This document shows positions 1 through 9,600 of a stretch of 64,000 nt of DNA, piece by piece. The notes beneath the pieces are model-generated. The model saw only the letters and a list, made by a program, of their open reading frames with translations. It was not told where the DNA came from and ran no database searches. The DNA is from Eledone cirrhosa. Taxonomy: Eukaryota > Mollusca > Cephalopoda > Octopoda > Eledonidae. Every line of letters begins with the position of its first letter. The first letter of the stretch is position 1. The translations under genes were made by a program, and so were the position numbers. The DNA is taken from NCBI GenBank assembly GCA_964016885.1, contig OZ024743.1:174515706-174579705 (forward strand), read 5' to 3'.

Positions 1-3
1 TAT

Positions 4-102
4 ATTGTAATACCATAATAAATCAAATTACTAAGTAATTCGACAGTACACACACACAAACACACACACATACACACATATATATATATATATGTGTGTG
101 AA

Positions 103-151
<49 letters not shown>

Positions 152-188
152 AATTACTTAGTAATTTGATTTATTAGGGTATTACAAT
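4..188. repeat. Foldback (inverted-repeat) element around a CA/TA/TG microsatellite
   Basis: The left arm (4-40) and right arm (152-188) are reverse complements over 37 bases with one mismatch, at the twelfth base of the left arm (A where the right arm predicts C). Both arms end inward in the palindromic AATTACTTAGTAATT motif. The centre runs from CA repeats through TA repeats to TG repeats, so it is itself roughly self-complementary and the whole 185 bp can fold into one hairpin. This resembles a small foldback or MITE-like element. I see no transposase, and a target-site duplication cannot be judged because only three bases precede the left arm. An alternative is a non-mobile palindrome enlarged by microsatellite growth. 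Confidence 0.75.
46..150. repeat. Compound microsatellite (CA)n-(TA)n-(TG)n
   Basis: This fills the loop of the foldback element. CA-rich sequence (about 46-78) changes to alternating TA (about 78-93), then to TG-rich sequence ending in an uninterrupted (TG)n run up to 150. The order makes the tract approximately its own reverse complement. Confidence 0.9.
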
Positions 189-332
189 TGGTTTCATTGA
201 CGTAAATATAACCAAAATCCCCAGATGAAATAGAAGATAGATTTAAACAAACAGATGAGGAAATCATCAGTCTTTGCTGATGATTTCGTTTGAAAAAAAC
301 AGTCCTAGTCATGTAGAAGCCATTTCTATGCT
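189..332. other. AT-rich spacer without a recognisable gene
   Basis: I see no open frame of useful length, no splice-site pattern I would trust and no known repeat here. The only structure is the small hairpin at 260-287. Confidence 0.6.
260..287. other. Perfect 11-bp stem with 6-base loop
   Basis: GAAATCATCAG (260-270) is exactly reverse-complementary to CTGATGATTTC (277-287), with the loop TCTTTG. A T-rich stretch does not follow directly, so it does not look like a terminator, and the function is unknown. It could be part of an old transposon end or a transcribed hairpin. Confidence 0.7.
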
Positions 333-333
333 A

Positions 334-365
<32 letters not shown>
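333..365. repeat. (AT)n microsatellite
   Basis: An uninterrupted alternating AT tract of roughly 32 bases, flanked by AAAA on the left and AAGGAAAAG on the right. Confidence 0.95.
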
Positions 366-368
<3 letters not shown>

Positions 369-530
369 AAAAGAAATCGAAAATGCAACTGAAGTCTTTT
401 TAAGAATATTCTTTGTTTCATTTACCGGTTTTACAGTTCTTTTGCTTTTCAAACGTAGAATTGAGATGGAGGGTTTCTGGTTTTTCTCGCATCTGGTTAG
501 TGTTCGAATGTTACTTGTGTATTATGTGGA

Positions 531-895
531 AAAAGTGGCTCGAATCGCTAAGTTTTTTTTAATAAGTATTTGGTTGTTACGTATAATAAATTTCGCGCCA
601 CTTCGCATTACAAGGTTCTTATTCTATTTGCCATTAAAAAAGGGCGGCTCAAATTGTTTTTTCATATATAAGTGATATATGGTTGGTTGATGACTGTCAC
701 GTGAATAAGCACATCTACTTTCGCGCCAGTTCGCGTTTGAGGGTTCTTTATTGTCATTTTCCTTTAAAAAAGTGGCTCAAAATTTTGTTTTTTTATGAAT
801 GTAATTTGATTGGTTATGACTGTCACGTGAATAAGTACATTAATTTCGCGCCAGTTCGTATTTGGAGGTTCTTTGCAGAAAGTTGTGTGCCAAAC
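531..895. repeat. Degenerate tandem repeat of about 127 bp, three copies
   Basis: Three diverged copies follow one another. Each has a GTGGCTC- or GCGGCTC-like start, a T-rich run, a GATTGGTT- or TTGGTTG-like segment, and TTTCGCGCCA followed by a CTTCGC/GTTCG segment and GAGGTTCTT or similar. The TTTCGCGCCA cores lie at 591-600, 719-728 and 844-853, giving spacings of 128 and 125 bases. Copies two and three also share ACTGTCACGTGAATAAG. Divergence between copies is well above that of the satellite further right, so this is an older duplication. Two short plus-strand open frames inside it (442-675, 683-904) look like chance. Confidence 0.7.
591..853. promoter_or_regulatory. Cluster of E2F-like (TTTCGCGCC) and E-box (CACGTG) motifs
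   Basis: TTTCGCGCCA occurs three times (591, 719, 844) and matches the known animal E2F consensus TTTSSCGC. CACGTG, the E-box core, occurs at 698-703 and 824-829. An inverted CCAAT-like ATTGG lies at about 809-813. The motifs sit in a tandem repeat, so multiplication is explained by duplication alone, and no gene is visible to the right. The motif matches are seen in the sequence; any regulatory role is only a guess. Confidence 0.2.
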
Positions 896-902
896 AAAAG
901 AT

Positions 903-1010
903 AATTGTTTCTACTTTAGGCACAAGGCCAGCAATTAGCCAGTACATTACTGGTACATAATTTTATCGACCCCGTAAGGATGAAAGGCAAAGTTAACCCC
1001 GGGGGACGTA
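903..1010 (-). mobile_element. tRNA-derived SINE, copy A (internally deleted)
   Basis: The copy begins at its 3' tail on the plus strand with AATTGTTTCTACTTTAGGC and shares the CACAAGGCCAGCAATTA segment and the TTTTATCGACCCCGTAAGG core with the next three copies. Compared with them it lacks about 70 bases, covering most of the tRNA-like head with its B box: sequence jumps from the GTTAACCCC position straight to GGGGACGTA. It is preceded and followed by the linker AAACAAAAGAT. It should be unable to drive its own Pol III transcription. Confidence 0.8.
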
Positions 1011-1021
1011 AACAAAAGATA

Positions 1022-1198
1022 AATGTTTCTTCTTTAGGCACAAGGCCAGCAATTACTTAGTACATTACTGGTACTTTATTTTATCGACCCTGTAAGGATG
1101 AAAGGCAAAGTTAACCTCGGTGGGATTTGAACTCAGATCGTAAAGGGACGTAACTATGCTGGAAAGCATGGCGTCCAACCCTCTACCGATACTGCCAA
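1022..1198 (-). mobile_element. tRNA-derived SINE, copy B
   Basis: A full-length-looking copy of about 177 bp on the minus strand. Reading the minus strand, a tRNA-like head begins with TTGGCAGTATCGGTAGAGGG (A-box region) and carries a B-box-like GAGTTCAAATCCCACC, the complement of 1119-1134. It continues into the tRNA-unrelated body, which contains CTTTGCCTTTCATCCTTACA and GTCGATAAAATAAAGTACC. This head and body are typical of the abundant tRNA-derived SINEs of octopus and squid (families such as OK, OR and SK are known), but I cannot assign the exact family from memory. It is followed by the linker GTAAACAAAAGAT (1199-1211). Confidence 0.85.
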
Positions 1199-1211
1199 GT
1201 AAACAAAAGAT

Positions 1212-1389
1212 AATTGTTTCTACTTTAGGCACAAGGCCAGCAATTACCCAGTGCATTACTGGTACTTTATTTTATCGACCCCGTAAGGATGAAAGGCAAA
1301 GTCAACCTCGGCGGGATTTGAACTCAGATCGTAAAGGGACGTAACTATGCTGGAAAGCATGGCGTCCGACCCTCTACTGATACTGCCAA
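1212..1389 (-). mobile_element. tRNA-derived SINE, copy C
   Basis: About 178 bp, very close to copy B and of the same orientation. The B-box-like GAGTTCAAATCCCGCC is the complement of 1310-1325. It differs from copy B by scattered substitutions, for example CCCAGTGCATT where B has CTTAGTACATT. Copy C joins copy D almost directly, without the AAACAAAAGAT linker present between A, B and C. Confidence 0.85.
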
Positions 1390-1390
1390 T

Positions 1391-1570
1391 AATTGTTTCT
1401 ACCTTTGGCACAAGGCCAGCAATTACCCAGTACATTACTGGTACTTTATTTTATCGACCCCGTAAGGATGAAAGGCAAAGTTAACCTTGGCGGGATTTGA
1501 ACTCAGAATGGAAAGGGCTATAACTCTATGCGTCAAAGCATGGCGTCCGACCCTCTACCGATACTGCCAA
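1391..1570 (-). mobile_element. tRNA-derived SINE, copy D
   Basis: The rightmost copy, about 180 bp, ends at GATACTGCCAA. The B-box-like element is the complement of 1489-1504. It differs from B and C in the head (AATGGAAAGGGCTATAACTC in place of ATCGTAAAGGGACGTAACTA), so it may be the original insertion or a separate subfamily member. No clear target-site duplication is visible beside it. Confidence 0.85.
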
Positions 1571-1756
1571 TCCACCGCCTTAATGGTCAAGAAAAAGGGA
1601 TGGAGAGAAATCGTTCTGGTTTAGTGAGTCTGGCTGATGTGCTGGGGTGTCAAAATTCAGACTTTCTTTTAAAATAAATTGCTTGTATCGATAGTGGTGG
1701 TGGTGGGGGCGACAGGGTAGAAAATAGAGAGATATTTTTATTTGTGTGTGGATGTG
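1571..1756. other. Spacer, weakly related to the duplicated region on its right
   Basis: No gene is seen. Its right part, from about 1697 (GGGGGCGACAGGGTAGAAAA), is the start of a unit repeated at about 1943. The earlier GCTGATGTGCTGGGGTGTCA (1633-1652) looks like a diverged relative of the GTTAGCATGTTAAGGTGTTA segment found further right. Confidence 0.5.
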
Positions 1757-1757
1757 G

Positions 1758-1829
<72 letters not shown>
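1757..1829. repeat. (TG)n microsatellite
   Basis: About 70 bases of nearly pure TG repeat ending just before AGGAAAATGATT. TG-rich sequence resumes at about 1869-1911. Confidence 0.95.
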
Positions 1830-1831
<2 letters not shown>

Positions 1832-1911
1832 GAAAATGATTTCATTAGCAGAAATGGAGAAGGGAGTTATGTGTGTGTGTGTCTGTGTGTATGGGTGTTT
1901 TATGTGTGTGT

Positions 1912-1923
1912 GGGGGGGGGGGG
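1912..1923 (+). repeat. Run of twelve G
   Basis: A pure G run lies between GTGTGTGT and TATGGTTAGC. Such runs are prone to length error in sequencing and could add to a G-quadruplex-like structure with nearby GGG tracts. Confidence 0.9.
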
Positions 1924-2185
1924 TATGGTTAGCATGTTGGGGTGGGGGCGACAGGGTAGAAAATAAAGATATATATTTTTATTTGTGTGCAGATGTGTGT
2001 GTGTGTAGGAAAATGATTCCGTTAGTAGAAATGGAGAAGGAAGTTGTGTGTGTGTGTATGGGTGTCATATGTGCGTGAGTAAGAGTGTGTGGAGGATATG
2101 GTTAGCATGTTAAGGTGTTAAAATATTAATGTATGTTAAAGTCTATTTAGCTCTGGTTTTTATTTTCGAATATAGAGGAGGGTGT

Positions 2186-2326
<141 letters not shown>

Positions 2327-2385
2327 TATTTCGATGGTTAGCATGTTATGGTGTTAACATATTAATGTATATTAAATATATTTAA

Positions 2386-2490
2386 TGGTGGTCTATATTT
2401 TTGAATAAACATGTTTTACGTATTTATTCAGAATTGGATTTAAATCTATACTTCTTCCGTTCTTTCCATATCTGTCGCAGTGAATATTTC
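2386..2490. other. Apparently unique left flank of the satellite
   Basis: The last non-satellite sequence before the array. It contains an AATAAA hexamer at 2404-2409, but nothing suggests a transcript ending here. The junction with the array is TGAATATTTC (2481-2490) followed directly by an exact consensus satellite unit. No direct or inverted repeat marks the junction. Confidence 0.6.
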
Positions 2491-3669
2491 ATATAGGATG
2501 TAGGTAGTCTTTGATATACTGTACCTGTTATATAGGATGTAGGTAGTCTTTGATATACTGTACCTGTTATATAGGATGTAGGTAGTCTTTGATATACTGT
2601 ACCTGTTACATAGGATGTAGGTAGTCTTTGATATACTGTACCTGTTATATAGGATGTAGGTAGTCTTTGATATACTGTACCTGTTATATAGGATGTAGGT
2701 AGTCTTTGATATACTGTAACTGTTATATAGGATGTAGGTAGTCTTTGATATACTGTACCTGTTATATAGGATGTAGGTAGTCTTTGATATACTGTACCTG
2801 TTATCTAGGATGTAGGTAGTCTTTGATATACTGTACCTGTTATATAGGATGTAGGTAGTCTTTGATATACTGTACCTGTTATATATGATGTAGGTAGTCT
2901 TTGATATACTGTACCTGTTATATAGGATGTAGGTAGTCTTTGATATACTGTACCTGTTATATAGGATGTAGGTAGTCTTTGATATACTGTACCTGTTACA
3001 TAGGATGTAGGTAGTCTTTGATATACTGTACCTGTTATATATGATGTAGGTAGTCTTTGATATACTGTACCTGTTATATAGGATGTAGGTAGTCTTTGAT
3101 ATACTGTACCTGTTATATAGGATGTAGGTAGTCTTTGATATACTGTACCTGTTACATAGGATGTAGGTAGTCTTTGATATACTGTACCTGTTATATAGGA
3201 TGTAGGTAGTCTTTGAAATACTGTACCTATTATATGAGATGTAGGAAGTTTTTGATATACTGTACCTGTTATATAGGATGTAGGTAGTCTTTGATATACT
3301 GTACCTGTTATATAGGATGTAGGTAGTCTTTGATATACTGTACCTGTTAAATAGGATGTAGGTAGTCTTTGATATACTGTACCTGTTATATAGGATGTAG
3401 GTAGTCTTTGATATACTGTACCTGTTATATAGGATGTAGGTAGTCTTTGATATACTGTACCTGTTACATAGGATGTAGGTAGTCTTTGATATACTGTACC
3501 TGTTATATAGGATGTATGTAGTCTTTGGGATACTGTACCTGTTACATAGGATGTAGGTAGTATTTGATATACTGTACCTGTTATATAGGATGTAGGTAGT
3601 CTTTGATATACTGTACCTGTTATATAGGATGTAGGTAGTCTTTGATATACTGTACCTGTTATATAGGAT

Positions 3670-6090
3670 GTAGGTAGTGTTTGATATACTGTACCTGTTA
3701 TATAGGATGTAGGTAGTCTTTGATATACTGTACCTGTTATATATGATGTAGGTAGTCTTTGATATACTGTACCTGTTACATAGGATGTAGGTAGTCTTTG
3801 ATATACTGTACCTGTTATATAGGATGTATGTAGTCTTTGGTATACTGTACCTGTTACATAGGATGTAGGTAGTCTTTGATATACTGTACCTGTTATATAG
3901 GATGTAGGTAGTCTTTGATATACTGTACCTATTATATAGGATGTAGGTAGTCTTTGATATACTGTACCTGCTATATAGGATGTAGGTAGTCTTTGATATA
4001 CTGTACCTGTTATATAGGATGTAGGTAGTCTTTGATATACTGTACCTGTTATATAGGATGTAGGTAGTCTTTGATATACTGTACCTGTTATATAGGATGT
4101 AGGTAGTCTTTGATATACTGTACCTGTTATATAGGATGTAGGTAGTCTTTGATATACTGTACCTGTTATATAGGATGTACGTAGTCTTTGATATACTGTA
4201 CCTGTTATATGAGATGTAGGAAGTCTTTGATATACTGTACCTGTTATATAGGATGTAGGTAGTCTTTGATATACTGTACCTGTTATATGAGATGTAGGAA
4301 GTTTTTGATATACTGTACCTGTTATATAGGATGTAGGTAGTCTTTGATATACTGTACCTGTTATATAGGATGTAGGTAGTCTTTGATATACTGTACCTGT
4401 TAAATAGGATGTAGGTAGTCTTTGATATACTGTACCTGTTATATAGGATGTAGGTAGTCTTTGATATACTGTACCTGTTACATAGGATGTAGGTAGTCTT
4501 TGATATACTGTACCTGTTATATAGGATGTATGTAGTCTTTGGTATACTGTACCTGTTACATAGGATGTAGGTAGTCTTTGATATACTGTACCTGTTATAT
4601 AGGATGTAGGTAGTCTTTGATATACTGTACCTGTTATATAGGATGTAGGTAGTCTTTGATATACTGTACCTGTTATATAGGATGTAGGTAGTCTTTGATA
4701 TACTGTACCTGTTATATAGGATGTAGGTAGTCTTTGATATACTGTACATGTTAAATAGGATGTAGGTAGTCTTTGATATACTGTACCTGTTATATAGGAT
4801 GTAGGTAGTCTTTGATATACTGTACCTGTTATATAGGATGTAGGTAGTCTTTGATATACTGTACCTGTTATATAGGATGTAGGTAGTGTTTGATATACTG
4901 TACCTGTTATATAGGATGTAGGTAGTCTTTGATATACTGTACCTGTTATATATGATGTAGGTAGTCTTTGATATACTGTACCTGTTACATAGGATGTAGG
5001 TAGTCTTTGATATACTGTACCTGTTATATAGGATGTATGTAGTCTTTGGTATACTGTACCTGTTACATAGGATGTAGGTAGTCTTTGATATACTGTACCT
5101 GTTATATAGGATGTAGGTAGTCTTTGATATACTGTACCTATTATATAGGATGTAGGTAGTCTTTGATATACTGTACCTGCTATATAGGATGTAGGTAGTC
5201 TTTGATATACTGTACCTGTTATATAGGATGTAGGTAGTCTTTGATATACTGTACCTGTTATATAGGATGTAGGTAGTCTTTGATATACTGTACCTGTTAT
5301 ATAGGATGTAGGTAGTCTTTGATATACTGTACCTGTTATATAGGATGTAGGTAGTCTTTGATATACTGTACCTGTTATATAGGATGTAGGTAGTTTTTGA
5401 TATACTGTACCTGTTATATGAGATGTAGGAAGTCTTTGATATACTGTACCTGTTATATAGGATGTAGGTAGTCTTTGATATACTGTACCTGTTATATGAG
5501 ATGTAGGAAGTTTTTGATATACTGTACCTGTTATATAGGATGTAGGTAGTCTTTGATATACTGTACCTGTTATATAGGATGTAGGTAGTCTTTGATATAC
5601 TGTACCTGTTAAATAGGATGTAGGTAGTCTTTGATATACTGTACCTGTTATATAGGATGTAGGTAGTCTTTGATATACTGTACCTGTTACATAGGATGTA
5701 GGTAGTCTTTGATATACTGTACCTGTTATATAGGATGTATGTAGTCTTTGGTATACTGTACCTGTTACATAGGATGTAGGTAGTCTTTGATATACTGTAC
5801 CTGTTATATAGGATGTAGGTAGTCTTTGATATACTGTACCTGTTATATAGGATGTAGGTAGTCTTTGATATACTGTACCTGTTATATAGGATGTAGGTAG
5901 TCTTTGATATACTGTACCTGTTATATAGGATGTAGGTAATCTTTGATATACTGTACCTGTTATATAGGATGTAGGTAGTCTTTGATATACTGTACTTGTT
6001 ATATAGGATGTAGGTAGTCTTTGATATACTGTACCTGTTACATAGGATGTAGGTAGTCTTTGATATACTGTACCTGTTATATAGGATGTA
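3670..6090. repeat. 1,209-bp (31-unit) tandem duplication inside the array
   Basis: Diagnostic variants recur in the same order 1,209 bases later. GTATG..TTGGTATAC moves from 3827 to 5036 and from 4529 to 5738. The two ATATGAGATG units move from 4208 and 4286 to 5417 and 5495, and AAATAGG moves from about 4400 to 5609. The GTGTTTGAT unit opens each copy (about 3679 and 4888). Copies differ at a few sites, for example GTACGTAG at about 4178 against GTTTTTGAT at about 5394. The right copy loses the match after about 5.9 kb. The exact breakpoints are uncertain to a few units. Confidence 0.8.
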
Positions 6091-6236
6091 GGTAGTCTTT
6101 GATATACTGTACCTGTTATATAGGATGTAGGTAGTCTTTGATATACTGTACCTGTTATATAGGATGTAGGTAGTCTTTGATATACTGTACCTGTTATATA
6201 GGATGTAGGTAGTCTTTGATATACTGTACGTGTTAT

Positions 6237-6620
6237 ATAGGATGTAGGTAGTCTGTGATATACTGTACCTGTTATATAGGATGTACGTAGTCTTTGATAT
6301 GCTGTACCTGTTATATGAGATGTAGGAAGTCTTTGATATACTCTACCTGTTATATAGGATGTAGGTAGTCTTTGATATACTGTACCTGTTATATAGGATG
6401 TAGGTAGTCTTTGATATACTGTACCTGTTATATAGGATGTAGGTAGTCTTTGATATACTGTACCTGTTATATAGGATGTAGGTAGTCTTTGATATACTGT
6501 AACTGTTATATAGGATGTAGGTAGTCTGTGATATACTGTACCTGTTATATAGGATGTACGTAGTCTTTGATATGCTGTACCTGTTATATGAGATGTAGGA
6601 AGTCTTTGATATACTCTACC
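6237..6620. repeat. Four-unit variant cassette duplicated at a 7-unit (273-bp) distance
   Basis: Consecutive units carry GTCTGTGATA, then GTACGTAG with GATATGCTG, then ATATGAGATG with GGAAG, then TACTCTACC. The set starts at 6251 and again at 6524. The same linked set recurs near 8.59, 11.05, 26.65, 29.22, 34.56, 35.89, 51.76, 57.57, 60.14 and 61.86 kb. The fixed order shows that the units were copied as a group. Confidence 0.8.
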
Positions 6621-9600
6621 TGTTATATAGGATGTAGGTAGTCTTTGATATACTGTACCTGTTATATAGGATGTAGGTAGTCTTTGATATACTGTACCTG
6701 TTATATAGGATGTAGGTAGTCTTTGATATACTGTACCTGTTATATAGGATGTAGGTAGTCTTTGATATACTGTACCTTTTATATAGGATGTAGGTAGTCT
6801 TTGATATACTGTACCTGTTATATAGGATGTAGGTAGTCTTTGAAATACTGTACCTATTATATGAGATGTAGGAAGTTTTTGATATATTGTACCTGTTATA
6901 TAGGATGTAGGTAGTCTTTGATATGCTGTACCTGTTATATAGGATGTAGGTAGTCTTTGATATACTGTACCTGTTAAATAGGATGTAGGTAGTCTTTGAT
7001 ATACTGTACCTGTTATATAGGATGTAGGTAGTCTTTGATATACTGTACATGTTAAATAGGATGTAGGTAGTCTTTGATATACTGTACCTGTTATATAGGA
7101 TGTAGGTAGTCTTTCATATACTGTACCTGTTATATAGGATGTAGGTAGTCTTTGATATACTGTACCTGTTATATAGGATGTAGGTAGTGTTTGATATACT
7201 GTACCTGTTATATAGGATGTAGGTAGTCTTTGATATACTGTACCTGTTATATATGATGTAGGTAGTCTTTGATATACTGTACCTGTTACATAGGATGTAG
7301 GTAGTCTTTGATATACTGTACCTGTTATATAGGATGTATGTAGTCTTTGGTATACTGTACCTGTTATATAGGATGTAGGTAGTCTTTGATATACTGTACC
7401 TGTTATATAGGATGTAGGTAGTCTTTGATATACTGTACCTATTATATAGGATGTAGGTAGTCTTTGATATACTGTACCTGTTACATAGGATGTAGGTAGT
7501 CTTTGATATACTGTACCTGTTATATAGGATGTAGGTAGTCTTTGATATACTGTACCTGTTACATAGGATGTAGGTAGTCTTTGATATACTGTACCTGTTA
7601 TATAGGATGTATGTAGTCTTTGGTATACTGTACCTGTTACATAGGATGTAGGTAGTCTTTGATATACTGTACCTGTTACATAGGATGTAGGCAGTCTTTG
7701 ATATACTGTACCTGTTATATAGGATGTAGGTAGTCTTTGATATACTGTACCTGTTATATAGGATGTAGGTAGTCTTTGATATACTGTACCTGTTATATAG
7801 GATGTAGGTAGTCTTTGATATACTGTACATGTTAAATAGGATGTAGGTAGTCTTTGATATACTGTACCTGTTATATAGGATGTAGGTAGTCTTTGATATA
7901 CTGTACCTGTTATATAGGATGTAGGTAGTCTTTGATATACTGTACCTGTTATATAGGATGTAGGTAGTGTTTGATATACTGTACCTGTTATATAGGATGT
8001 AGGTAGTCTTTGATATACTGTACCTGTTATATATGATGTAGGTAGTCTTTGATATACTGTACCTGTTACATAGGATGTAGGTAGTCTTTGATATACTGTA
8101 CCTGTTATATAGGATGTATGTAGTCTTTGGTATACTGTACCTGTTACATAGGATGTAGGTAGTCTTTGATATACTGTACCTGTTATATAGGATGTAGGTA
8201 GTCTTTGATACACTGTACCTATTATATAGGATGTAGGTAGTCTTTGATATACTGTACCTGCTATATAGGATGTAGGTAGTCTTTGATATACTGTACCTGT
8301 TATATAGGATGTAGGTAGTCTTTGATATACTGTACCTGTTATATAGGATGTAGGTAGTCTTTGATATACTGTACCTGTTATATAGGATGTAGGTAGTCTT
8401 TGATATACTGTACCTGTTATATAGGATGTAGGTAGTCTTTGATATACTGTACCTGTTATATAGGATGTAGGTAGTCTTTGATATACTGTACCTGTTATAT
8501 AGGATGTAGGTAGTCTTTGATATACTGTACCTGTTATATAGGATGTAGGTAGTCTTTGATATAATGTAACTGTTATATAGGATGTAGGTAGTCTGTGATA
8601 TACTGTACCTGTTATATAGGATGTACGTAGTCTTTGATATGCTGTACCTGTTATATGAGATGTAGGAAGTCTTTGATATACTCTACCTGTTATATAGGAT
8701 GTAGGTAGTCTTTGATATACTGTACCTGTTATATAGGATGTAGGTAGTCTTTGATATACTGTACCTGTTATATAGGATGTAGGTAGTCTTTGATATACTG
8801 TACCTGTTATATAGGATTTGGGTAGTCTTTGATATACTGTACCTGTTATATAGGATGTAGGTAGTCTTTGATATACTGTACCTGTTATATAGGATGTAGG
8901 TAGTCTTTGAAATACTGTACCTATTATATGAGATGTAGGAAGTTTTTGATATACTGTACCTGTTATATAGGATGTAGGTAGTCTTTGATATACTGTACCT
9001 GTTATATAGGATGTAGGTAGTCTTTGATATACTGTACCTGTTAAATAGGATGTAGGTAGTCTTTGATATACTGTACCTGTTATATAGGATGTAGGTAGTC
9101 TTTGATATACTGTACCTGTTATATAGGATGTAGGTAGTCTTTGATATACTGTACCTGTTACATAGGATGTAGGTAGTCTTTGATATACTGTACCTGTTAT
9201 ATAGGATGTAGGTAGTCTTTGATATACTGTACCTGTTATATAGGATGTAGGTAGTCTTTGATATACTGTACCTGTTATATAGGATGTAGGTAGTCTTTGA
9301 TATACTGTACCTGTTATATAGGATGTAGGAAGTCTTTGATATACTTTACCTGTTATATAGGATGTAGGTAGTCTTTGATATACTGTACCTGTTATATAGG
9401 ATGTAGGTAGTCTGTGATATACTGTACCTGTTATATAGGATGTAGGTAGTCTTTGATATACTGTACCTGTTATATAGGATGTAGGTAGTCTTTGATATAC
9501 TGTACCTGTTATATAGGATGTAGGTAGTCTTTGATATACTGTACCTGTTATATAGGATGTAGGTAGTCTTTGATATACTGTACCTGCTATATAGGATGTA

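Noticed and set aside
260..287. Bacterial-type intrinsic terminator
   Set aside because: The hairpin has no following T run and the window is clearly eukaryotic.
442..904. Two short plus-strand ORFs (442-675 and 683-904) as small genes
   Set aside because: They lie in a degenerate tandem repeat, their products are low-complexity and unrelated to anything I recognise, and the repeat copies do not keep the frame.
1119..1134. Functional tRNA gene (B-box match in the SINE)
   Set aside because: The head does not fold into a convincing cloverleaf, and the B box occurs in three near-identical SINE copies, so it is a retroposon promoter.
1065..1344. Short ORFs on both strands at 1065-1256 and 1156-1344
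   Set aside because: They are translations of SINE copies B and C and the linker between them.
2404..2409. AATAAA as a polyadenylation signal
   Set aside because: The hexamer is common by chance in AT-rich DNA, and no gene or downstream GT-rich element supports a transcript end here.
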